From: Clostridia bacterium
GTDB taxonomy: Bacteria; Bacillota; Clostridia; Christensenellales; Aristaeellaceae
Direction of reading: 5' to 3'
Assembly: GCA_017523615.1 (NCBI GenBank)
Contig: JAFWWK010000077.1
Coordinates: forward strand, 1-63,864
Length of the DNA: 63,864 bases
A program made the position numbers and the translations under genes. Each line of letters opens with the position of its first letter. Position 1 is the stretch's first letter. Below the pieces are notes generated by a model. It saw only the letters and a list, made by a program, of their open reading frames with translations. It ran no database searches and was not told the DNA's origin. Positions 57,171-63,864 of this stretch are shown here, piece by piece.

Positions 57171-59501
57171 ATGACCGACCCATCAAAAAGCAGGCCTGTA
57201 CCCTCATGGAAGGCCGGCGACGACTGGACCCTTTTTCCTTTTTGGTTCTGGAATGATACCCTGGATAAGGAAAAGCTGTTTTCCCAGATCCGGGACATGT
57301 ACGCCCACGGCATCCGGGGCTTCGTCATCCATCCCCGCAAGGGCCTGACGGAGGACACGCCCTACCTGGGCGAAGCCTTCATGCGCCATGTGCGCGCCGC
57401 GTGCCTTGAGGCGAAGCGCCTCCATATGAAGGTGATCCTCTACGACGAAGGAATGTATCCCTCGGGATCCGCCCACGGCGAGGTGGTGCGGGAGAACGCG
57501 TCCTGGGCTTCCAGATGCCTGGTGCGCCTCCCCCTGGACGCGCCCCGGATACCCGGCGAAAAGGAGCTCGCCCGCTTCCGCCCGGGCAGGGAGGGATGGG
57601 AACCCCTTGCCGGCGGGGAAAGCGCCCCCGGCGCGGTGCGCTTGTCCGTGTGCTTTTCCTGCGGCACCATCCGCGGCCTGTATCCCGGCGAGGACGACGG
57701 AGAAAAAAACGCCCCCGCCTCCGCAGACCTTCTGTGTCCCGAAGCGGTGGAAGCCTTTATCCGCCACACCCACGAAAAATATTACGCCGTCCTCGGGGAC
57801 CTTTTCGGGAACACGGTGGCCGCCATGTTCACGGATGAGCCGATGATCACCGGAAGAAACGGCCTGCCCGGCGGCATCCCGTGGACGGACGGCTTTGAGG
57901 ACGAATGCTTCGCCGCCGGCCTCGGCCTGAAGGACCTGCCCCTCCTTTTCGATCCGGAGACCTTTGATAACAGGCGCGCGCTGCGCCTGTACCGGAGGAC
58001 GGTCAACGAGCGACTGAACCGGGTCTTTTACGGGAAACTGGCCCTTTGGTGTTCCGCCCACGGCGTGGCCCTCACCGGACATCCGGCCCAAAGCTGGGAC
58101 CTGGCCCTGGAAAAGCATTTCACCTGGCCGGGACAGGACCTGGTGTGGAACATGATCACACCGTCGGGCGAAGACGGGATCCTCAAAAAGGACGCCGTCC
58201 TCGCCGCCTGCGCCGCCGACAGCGCCCTGCACGCGGGAAAAACGCGCGTCATGTGCGAGGCCTTCGGCTGCTGCGGCCCTGCGGAGAGCCCCTGGGCCTT
58301 CACCTTCGACCGCATGAAATGGTACACGGACCACCTCCTGGTCCGGGGCGTCAACACCCTGGTGCCCCACGCCTTTTTCTATTCCCTCCGCGAAGAACGC
58401 GGGCAGGAGCGTCCCCCGGACCTGGGAATGAACAGCCTGTTCTGGCCCTGGTACGCAAAATACGCGGCCTATGCCGCCCGCCTGAGCGCCATGAACGGAG
58501 AAGGTCTGCGCCTGGCGGACACCGCCGTGATCTGCGCCGGGGACGATATGCCCGCGGTGGAATGCGCCCCCCTTTACCGCGCCCAGGTCCCCTTCCATTA
58601 CCTGGACCAGGCGCTCCTTTGCGGCGCGAAGATCGAAAACGGGCGCCTGATCATAGGGAAAAGCGGCTATTTGTGCGCCTTCGTACCGGACGAAAGCGTC
58701 CTTTCCGGCGAGTCCAGGGCGGTCCTTGACCGTTTCGCGCTCTCCGGCGGCACGGTGACGCGTCACGTTTCGGACGCGCTTTTCTTCCATGCGGTCGCCC
58801 TCACGCCCCCGGCGCCCTCCCTCAGGGTATCCCCCGTTTTATGGAAGAGCAAAAAGCATTACATCCTCTCCAATGAGGGCGGGGAGGAGATCAGCGGCAT
58901 TCTCCGCGTTCCGGAAGGGGATGAAAACACGCCGATGACGGGAATGGATCCCTGGAGCGGAGACGTCTTTCCCTTGAAGCGGGGGCCCATCCGCCTGCGT
59001 CTGGGCCGCAGGGAGACCGTCGTCCTCACGCAGGGGCCCTGCGAAGGCGGCGAAAGGGACTGTCTCGCCCCCTCGGAGAGCCTTCCCGCCTTGGAAAGCT
59101 CCAGGCCCTTCGCGGCAAAATGGCTCTGCGCGCCCGAAGGCCTGCCCTCCTTTGAAATCTCCTCCTCACCGGACGGGGCCCTGCCCTTCCTGCCGGAAGG
59201 ACGGGAGGACCTGCGCCTTTTTTCCGGCACGGTCAGATATTCCTGCGTTTTCAGCGCCGCTTCCGCATCCGCCCGTCCGGCGCTGGACCTGGGCGATGTC
59301 CGGGAGACCGCGGAGGTGTTCCTCAACGGCCGGCCTGCCGGCGTCCGCCTGTGGGGCCCCTTCCGCTATGACCTGACCGGCCTCATCAGGGAGGGAGAAA
59401 ACACCCTGGAGGTCCTTGTGACCAATACCCCGGCCCCGAAAATGGACGGCGTCAGCCTCCCCTTCGGCCTGGCCGGACCGGTGACCGCCCGGGGGCTGTA
59501 A
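57171..59501 (+). CDS. GH106-like glycoside hydrolase (alpha-L-rhamnosidase-like)
   Basis: The 776-residue protein opens with the barrel strand LFPFWFWNDTLDKEKLFSQIRDM, then GIRGFVIHPRKGL and HMKVILYDEGMYPSG. This layout is typical of GH106 and related rhamnosidase-like proteins. MFTDEP at about residue 223 holds a likely catalytic Glu. The C-terminal 100 residues form a GH2-type jelly-roll sugar-binding domain (DLGDVRETAEVFLNGRPAGVRLWGPFRYDLTGLI). No signal peptide is seen. In this locus it may remove rhamnose left after GH105 has acted. The exact family and substrate remain uncertain. Confidence 0.7.
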   Translation: MTDPSKSRPVPSWKAGDDWTLFPFWFWNDTLDKEKLFSQIRDMYAHGIRGFVIHPRKGLTEDTPYLGEAFMRHVRAACLEAKRLHMKVILYDEGMYPSGSAHGEVVRENASWASRCLVRLPLDAPRIPGEKELARFRPGREGWEPLAGGESAPGAVRLSVCFSCGTIRGLYPGEDDGEKNAPASADLLCPEAVEAFIRHTHEKYYAVLGDLFGNTVAAMFTDEPMITGRNGLPGGIPWTDGFEDECFAAGLGLKDLPLLFDPETFDNRRALRLYRRTVNERLNRVFYGKLALWCSAHGVALTGHPAQSWDLALEKHFTWPGQDLVWNMITPSGEDGILKKDAVLAACAADSALHAGKTRVMCEAFGCCGPAESPWAFTFDRMKWYTDHLLVRGVNTLVPHAFFYSLREERGQERPPDLGMNSLFWPWYAKYAAYAARLSAMNGEGLRLADTAVICAGDDMPAVECAPLYRAQVPFHYLDQALLCGAKIENGRLIIGKSGYLCAFVPDESVLSGESRAVLDRFALSGGTVTRHVSDALFFHAVALTPPAPSLRVSPVLWKSKKHYILSNEGGEEISGILRVPEGDENTPMTGMDPWSGDVFPLKRGPIRLRLGRRETVVLTQGPCEGGERDCLAPSESLPALESSRPFAAKWLCAPEGLPSFEISSSPDGALPFLPEGREDLRLFSGTVRYSCVFSAASASARPALDLGDVRETAEVFLNGRPAGVRLWGPFRYDLTGLIREGENTLEVLVTNTPAPKMDGVSLPFGLAGPVTARGL

Positions 59502-59564
59502 AAAGGCGCCGTGCCCGGCCGTTCAAAACAGTAAGAACATTGCCGCGGAATACGCAAACCATGT

Positions 59565-59593
59565 TTGCATATTTCGGCATTTTGTATTATAAT
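59565..59593 (+). promoter_or_regulatory. Promoter of the glycogen operon
   Basis: TTGCAT (59565-59570) and TATAAT (59588-59593) with a 17-bp spacer precede glgA by about 115 bp. Confidence 0.8.
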
Positions 59594-59706
59594 CCTTATA
59601 CAGAAGATTCAGTCCCGGTCCCAAAGCATCCCACGCCCCCTCCGGCAGCCTTTTTCCGGCGGGACGCGGGCGGACGCGCCAAATCAAAATACGAGGTGAT
59701 CGCACT

Positions 59707-61215
59707 ATGAAAATACTCTTCGCGGCATCCGAATGCGTGCCATTCATCAAGACCGGCGGGCTGGCGGATGTGGTCGGCGCCCTGGCCCCGACCCTGGCAT
59801 CCGCCGGAAACGACGTCCGGGTGATCATTCCCATGTACACATCCATCCCCGAAAAATACGTCTCCATGATGAAGCATGTGACGGATTTTGAGGTGGACCT
59901 GGGATGGCGCAAGCAGTACTGCGGCATCGAGCAGCTGGACATGGACGGCGTCACCTGGTATTTTGTGGACAATAAATATTATTTCGGCCGCAGCTATATC
60001 TACGGCATGGGCGGCGACGAATACGAGCGCTACGGATTTTTCTGCCGGTCGGTGCTCAACGCTCTTCCCGTGCTCGGCTTCCAGCCCGACGTGCTGCACT
60101 GCAACGACTGGCAGACCGGCATGATCCCGGCGCTGCTCCGCATCCAGTACAGCCACCTGCCCTTCTTTTCCCCCATCAAGACCGTATACACCATCCACAA
60201 CCTGCAGTACCAGGGCATTTTCGGCATCAAGCAGGTGCAGGAAGTCCTGACGCTGGGGGACGAATATTTCACCAGCGACAAGCTGGAATGCTACGGCTGC
60301 GCCAATTATATGAAGGCCGGCCTGGTCTACGCCGACGAGATCACCACCGTCTCCCCCTCCTACGCCGAAGAGATCCAGACCGCCTACTACGGCGAAAGGA
60401 TGGACGGACTGCTCAAGGCACGCCGCGCGCAGCTCACCGGCGTGCTCAACGGCATCGACGTGAACGACTGGAATCCTGCGACGGACAGCCTTATCACCTG
60501 CACCTATACCGTGGACGACCTTTCGGGCAAGGCGGAGTGCAAAAAGGCCCTCCAGCAGGAGCTCTGCCTGGAGCAGCGCCCCGACGTGCCCATCATCGCC
60601 ATCGTAGGCAGGCTCTCCAGCCAGAAGGGCCTGGACCTGGTGGAACGGGTGCTGACCGAACTGATGCAGGACGACATCCAGTTCGTGGTGCTGGGCATGG
60701 GCGAGGCCAAGTACGTGGACCTGTTCTCCTGGGCGGAGCAGCGCTGGCCCGGAAAGATCTCGGCCCGCTTCCGCATGGACGTCAACCTCAGCCACCGTAT
60801 CTACGCCGGGGCCGACATTTTCCTGATGCCCTCCCAGTTCGAGCCCTGCGGCCTGAGCCAGATGATCTCCCTGCGCTACGGCACCATCCCGGTGGTCCGC
60901 GAGACCGGCGGCCTCAGGGACACGGTGCTCTCCTATAACGAGCAGAGCGGCAGCGGCAACGGCTTCTCCTTCTTCAACTACAACGCCCACGATATGATGT
61001 TCACCGTTCGCAGGGCCGTCAATTACTACCAGAACCGCAAGGAGATCTGGCATACCCTGATCGAGCGGGGCATGACCGGTGATTATTCCTGGAACCACAG
61101 CGCCCAGGTCTACCTGGACCTGTACCGCAACCTCCTGGGTCAGGCCGACACCATCGGCGGCACGGAGGAAAAGGCGGCGGAGGCTGAAGGGATCTTCCCC
61201 CAGGACCCCGCCTGA
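59707..61215 (+). CDS. glgA: Glycogen synthase (ADP-glucose type, GT5)
   Basis: The 502-residue enzyme extends alpha-1,4-glucan from ADP-glucose. The ADP-glucose binding motif KTGGLADVVGALA is at residues 15-27, HCNDWQTGMIPALL follows at about 136, and TIHNLQYQG, LNGIDVNDWNP, GRLSSQKGLDL, PSQFEPCGLSQMISLRYGT and VRETGGLRDTV complete the GT5 pattern with the catalytic Glu in FEPCG. The length is a little above the usual 475-485. ATG 59707 follows GAGGTGATC. It opens the glg operon. Confidence 0.96.
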   Translation: MKILFAASECVPFIKTGGLADVVGALAPTLASAGNDVRVIIPMYTSIPEKYVSMMKHVTDFEVDLGWRKQYCGIEQLDMDGVTWYFVDNKYYFGRSYIYGMGGDEYERYGFFCRSVLNALPVLGFQPDVLHCNDWQTGMIPALLRIQYSHLPFFSPIKTVYTIHNLQYQGIFGIKQVQEVLTLGDEYFTSDKLECYGCANYMKAGLVYADEITTVSPSYAEEIQTAYYGERMDGLLKARRAQLTGVLNGIDVNDWNPATDSLITCTYTVDDLSGKAECKKALQQELCLEQRPDVPIIAIVGRLSSQKGLDLVERVLTELMQDDIQFVVLGMGEAKYVDLFSWAEQRWPGKISARFRMDVNLSHRIYAGADIFLMPSQFEPCGLSQMISLRYGTIPVVRETGGLRDTVLSYNEQSGSGNGFSFFNYNAHDMMFTVRRAVNYYQNRKEIWHTLIERGMTGDYSWNHSAQVYLDLYRNLLGQADTIGGTEEKAAEAEGIFPQDPA

Positions 61216-61236
61216 CGACAGCGAAAGGAGGCGCCC

Positions 61237-61581
61237 ATGCTCTACTGTCCCTACTGCAGGATGCTCTTTGACGGGGATACCTGCCCCGACTGTTCCAGCC
61301 TGGGGCGCACCCCGGCGCCCGGGGATTTCTGCCTGCTGACGCAGCAGCCGGGCATGTTTGCCCGGATGCTCCTGGACGTGCTTGAGCAAAACGGCATCGA
61401 AGCCGTCTCCCAGGCCACCCAGGGGGCCACGGGCATCTTCAGCAACATGAACATGGAGATCTACCGGATCTACGTTCCCCTGGAGCATTTACAGCAGGCC
61501 GGAGAACTCCGGGACGAGCTTTTCAGCCCCGACAGCGCCGTCGGGGACGACAGGGCTGAAGCAGAAGAGGAAGAAACATAA
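61237..61581 (+). CDS. Zinc-ribbon / DUF2007-like small protein in the glg operon
   Basis: The 114-residue protein has an N-terminal zinc ribbon, YCPYC...CPDC, and a region (LLTQQPGMFARMLLDVLEQNGIEAVSQ, then MEIYRIYVPLEHLQQAGELRDEL) like DUF2007 (putative signal-transducing) proteins. It ends in an acidic tail. It lies 21 nt after glgA and 45 nt before glgB, so it is co-expressed with glycogen synthesis. A regulatory or adaptor role is possible, but no function is known. Confidence 0.7.
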   Translation: MLYCPYCRMLFDGDTCPDCSSLGRTPAPGDFCLLTQQPGMFARMLLDVLEQNGIEAVSQATQGATGIFSNMNMEIYRIYVPLEHLQQAGELRDELFSPDSAVGDDRAEAEEEET

Positions 61582-61626
61582 ACAACCGATGAAAGCCGCT
61601 CCGGCTTAGGATGAGGAGGAATAGCT

Positions 61627-63663
61627 ATGCAGTATCAGGCGCCTGACCAGGCGGAACGGGACCGCTTCCATCAGGGGACTTCCGACAATGCCTTCCGTTA
61701 TTTCGGCGCCCATCCCGTGGATGAAAACGGCGTCGCCAGATGGCAGTTCACCGTATGGGCGCCCAACGCCCGCAGCGTCAGCGTGACCGGCGAATTCTGC
61801 GACTGGGACCGCGGCCGCCATCCGATGGTCAAGCAGTTCGACGGCACGTGGGAACTGCGTCTGGACGCTTCACTGTTCTCGGTGGAGCGCGATATGTACA
61901 AATACGGTTATCCCGAGGCGGCCGAGCGGCTCACCGCCTACAAGTACGCGATTGAGGGAGCCGACGGAAACGTTGTCCTGAAGGCGGACCCCTTCGCGTT
62001 CCAGAGCGAAAAGCGCCCCAACAGCGCAAGCCGCATCCATTCCCTGGACGGTTTTGTCTGGCACGACGCCAAATGGATGGAAAAGCGCCGCACCTGGGAC
62101 GCCCTGCACAGCCCGGTCAACATCTATGAGATGCACCTGGGCACCTGGAAGCGGGGCGAGGGGGGCCGCGTGCTGCGCTACGGCGAGATCGCGGACCAGC
62201 TGATCCCCTACATCAAGGATATGAACTACACCCACGTGGAGCTGCTCCCGGTAATGGAGCATCCCCTGGACGGCTCCTGGGGCTACCAGGTGACGGGCTA
62301 TTATTCGGTCACCTCCCGCTACGGCACGCCCGAGGAGTTCATGGACTTCGTGGACCGCCTGCACCAGAATGGCATCGGCGTGATCCTGGACTGGGTCCCC
62401 GCCCATTTCCCCAGGGACGAATTCGGCCTGCGGCGCTTCGACGGCTCTCCCTGCTACGAGCATCCCGATCCCCGGCGCAGCGACATGGACCAGTGGGGCA
62501 CCTGCATGTTCGATTTCAGCCGGGGCGAGGTAAGGTCCTTCCTGAAGAGCAACGCCGCCTTCTGGGCTGAGTATTTCCATGTGGACGGGCTCAGGTGCGA
62601 CGCGGTCAGCGCCATGCTGTACCACGACTTCTGCAGGCAGGAAGGCCAGTGGCTGCCCAACAAATTCGGAACCCACGACAACCTGGAGGCCATCAGCTTC
62701 CTGCAGGAGCTCAACACCCTGATGTACTGGCGCTTCCCCGGCATCATGATGATCGCCGAGGAATCCAGCGCCTGGCCCAAAGTCACGGGCCGGGTGGACG
62801 ACGGCGGCCTGGGCTTCGGCTTCAAATGGAACATGGGCTGGATGAACGACACCCTGTCCTATATCAAGCTGGACCCTGTCTACCGCAAATACCACCACGA
62901 CAAGGTCACCTTCTCCATGATGTACGCCTTCTCCGAGAACTTCATCCTGGCCTTCAGCCACGACGAGGTGGTCCACGGCAAGCAGTCCCTCCTGGACAAG
63001 AATCCCGGGGACGTATGGCGCAAATTCGCGGGGCTGAGGGCCCTGTACGGCTACATGACCGGGCATCCCGGCAAAAAGCTTTTGTTCATGGGCGGCGAAT
63101 TCGGCCAGTTCATCGAATGGAAGGACTCCGACCAGTTGGACTGGTTCCTGCTGATGTATGAAAAGCATCCGCAGCTGCAGGCTTTCGTACGGGAGCTCAA
63201 CCGCCTCTACCTGACCATGCCCGCCCTCCATGCGGTGGACGACAGCTGGGACGGCTTCCAGTGGCTGTCCGTCAACGACAGGGACCGCTCCTGCCTTGCC
63301 TTCATGCGCTCGGCCGGGCGGCACACCCGGGTGGTGGTGTGCGTCAATTTCACCCCGGTGGTCTACAAGGATTACCGCATCGGCCTGCCCTTCAACTGCG
63401 AACTCAACGAGATCCTGTGCTCCGACCGGGAGGAATACGCCGGCAGCGGCCTGTACAACGGCCTGCCCATCAAAGCCGAGGACGTTCCCTGCTGCGATCT
63501 GCCCGCCTCGGCATGCGTGCTCCTGCCCCCGCTGAGCTGCGTATACTTTACCGTCAAAAAGCTCCGGCCCTTCCCCAAGCGCAAGGCCAAAGACGCGGAA
63601 AAGGACGCCTCCATCGCGGAGAAGCTGAAGGCCGAAGGCGGCCGGCTGCGCGGCGGCGAATGA
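61627..63663 (+). CDS. glgB: 1,4-alpha-glucan branching enzyme (GH13_9)
   Basis: The 678-residue enzyme makes alpha-1,6 branches in glycogen. The N-terminal CBM48-type domain carries [23 protein letters not shown]. The GH13 core has [28 protein letters not shown], the nucleophile Asp in [12 protein letters not shown], the acid/base Glu in IAEESS and the transition-state Asp in [12 protein letters not shown]-terminal beta domain follows, then a Lys/Glu-rich tail. The ATG at 61627 has GAGGAGG upstream. Confidence 0.95.
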   Translation: MQYQAPDQAERDRFHQGTSDNAFRYFGAHPVDENGVARWQFTVWAPNARSVSVTGEFCDWDRGRHPMVKQFDGTWELRLDASLFSVERDMYKYGYPEAAERLTAYKYAIEGADGNVVLKADPFAFQSEKRPNSASRIHSLDGFVWHDAKWMEKRRTWDALHSPVNIYEMHLGTWKRGEGGRVLRYGEIADQLIPYIKDMNYTHVELLPVMEHPLDGSWGYQVTGYYSVTSRYGTPEEFMDFVDRLHQNGIGVILDWVPAHFPRDEFGLRRFDGSPCYEHPDPRRSDMDQWGTCMFDFSRGEVRSFLKSNAAFWAEYFHVDGLRCDAVSAMLYHDFCRQEGQWLPNKFGTHDNLEAISFLQELNTLMYWRFPGIMMIAEESSAWPKVTGRVDDGGLGFGFKWNMGWMNDTLSYIKLDPVYRKYHHDKVTFSMMYAFSENFILAFSHDEVVHGKQSLLDKNPGDVWRKFAGLRALYGYMTGHPGKKLLFMGGEFGQFIEWKDSDQLDWFLLMYEKHPQLQAFVRELNRLYLTMPALHAVDDSWDGFQWLSVNDRDRSCLAFMRSAGRHTRVVVCVNFTPVVYKDYRIGLPFNCELNEILCSDREEYAGSGLYNGLPIKAEDVPCCDLPASACVLLPPLSCVYFTVKKLRPFPKRKAKDAEKDASIAEKLKAEGGRLRGGE

Positions 63664-63754
63664 TCCTTCGCTCCGGGTTACGGGCGTTTTCCGCTTTCCT
63701 CCGTTCCCCAGGCATCGCCTTTACATACGATCACACAAGAAAGGGGTTTTTCCA

Positions 63755-63864
63755 ATGCTTCGCAAAAAGCGCTGTGTAGCCATGCTCCTGGCCGGCGGCC
63801 AGGGCAGCCGTCTGGGCATCCTGACGAAAAGCATGGCCAAGCCCGCCGTGCCTTACGGCGGCAA
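63755..63864 (+). CDS. glgC: Glucose-1-phosphate adenylyltransferase, partial (N-terminus)
   Basis: The 36 visible residues, [21 protein letters not shown] followed by [15 protein letters not shown], contain the nucleotidyltransferase signature GGQGSRL and the K-x-x-x-KPAVP segment of ADP-glucose pyrophosphorylase. It makes the ADP-glucose used by GlgA. AAAGGGG precedes the ATG. The rest lies beyond the window. Confidence 0.93.
   Translation, partial: MLRKKRCVAMLLAGGQGSRLGILTKSMAKPAVPYGG

Overview
The window reads as a chromosome segment of an anaerobic, plant-polysaccharide-degrading Clostridia-type Firmicute from a gut or rumen setting. This rests on AGGAGG-type ribosome sites, TTGACA/TATAAT-type promoters, MutS2-like, LacI, AraC and MsmX-dependent-style sugar ABC transporter genes, intracellular pectin enzymes and a glg operon. 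GC is fairly high except for about 18.3-28.7 kb, which looks AT-richer. A Christensenellales-type host is possible, but I cannot prove any taxon from the sequence alone. I saw no rRNA, tRNA or CRISPR array.

Region 1 (1-7.3 kb) is a prophage or prophage remnant, all on the minus strand. It holds a scaffold-like protein, an N4-gp56-type major capsid protein, a small structural protein, ThyX, a DNA-methyltransferase-like protein, a tail/appendage protein with an SGNH hydrolase domain, and the start of a DUF551 protein. No terminase or portal precedes the scaffold gene, so the module breaks off at about 7.3 kb. Its intergenic spaces hold several families of palindromic repeats, one of them apparently nested inside another.

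Region 2 (7.4-18.3 kb) carries a PAP2 phosphatase, a GH27 alpha-galactosidase, a MATE transporter, a three-gene ABC-2 exporter (ATPase and two permeases), a heterodimeric ABC multidrug-type exporter and a low-molecular-weight tyrosine phosphatase. Region 3 (18.5-23 kb) starts with a decayed tyrosine recombinase. It abuts an isomerase - PfkB kinase - class II aldolase operon with a divergent AraC regulator, which looks like an acquired sugar-catabolic cassette. Region 4 (23-31 kb) is a mixed set: a flavin reductase behind a MerR-type 19-bp-spacer promoter, a DUF6054 protein, a P-loop kinase next to an HTH-ParB/Srx-like fusion, a stand-alone condensation-type acyltransferase, GNAT and HAD proteins, and a MutS2 relative without Smr domain.

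Region 5 (31-40 kb) holds a secreted LRR/Ig-like/caspase-fold protein followed in frame by a second, truncated caspase domain, then a peptidoglycan-binding membrane protein, a GH5 enzyme, a HAD hydrolase, a secreted FMN-binding-type protein, a thioesterase, a phosphoesterase and a cytoplasmic ParB-like/BMP-domain fusion. Region 6 (40.4-59.5 kb) is a rhamnogalacturonan-I utilisation locus: acetylesterase, PL26 exolyase, ABC importer (binding protein and two permeases), GH105, a divergent LacI regulator with two matching operators, GH2, PL22, a CE4 deacetylase and a GH106-like enzyme. The enzymes lack signal peptides, so oligosaccharides are probably imported and then dismantled in the cytoplasm. 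An unfamiliar secreted protein made of five 48-residue repeats sits in this locus. Region 7 (59.6-63.9 kb) is a glycogen operon: glgA, a DUF2007-like zinc-ribbon protein, glgB and the start of glgC.
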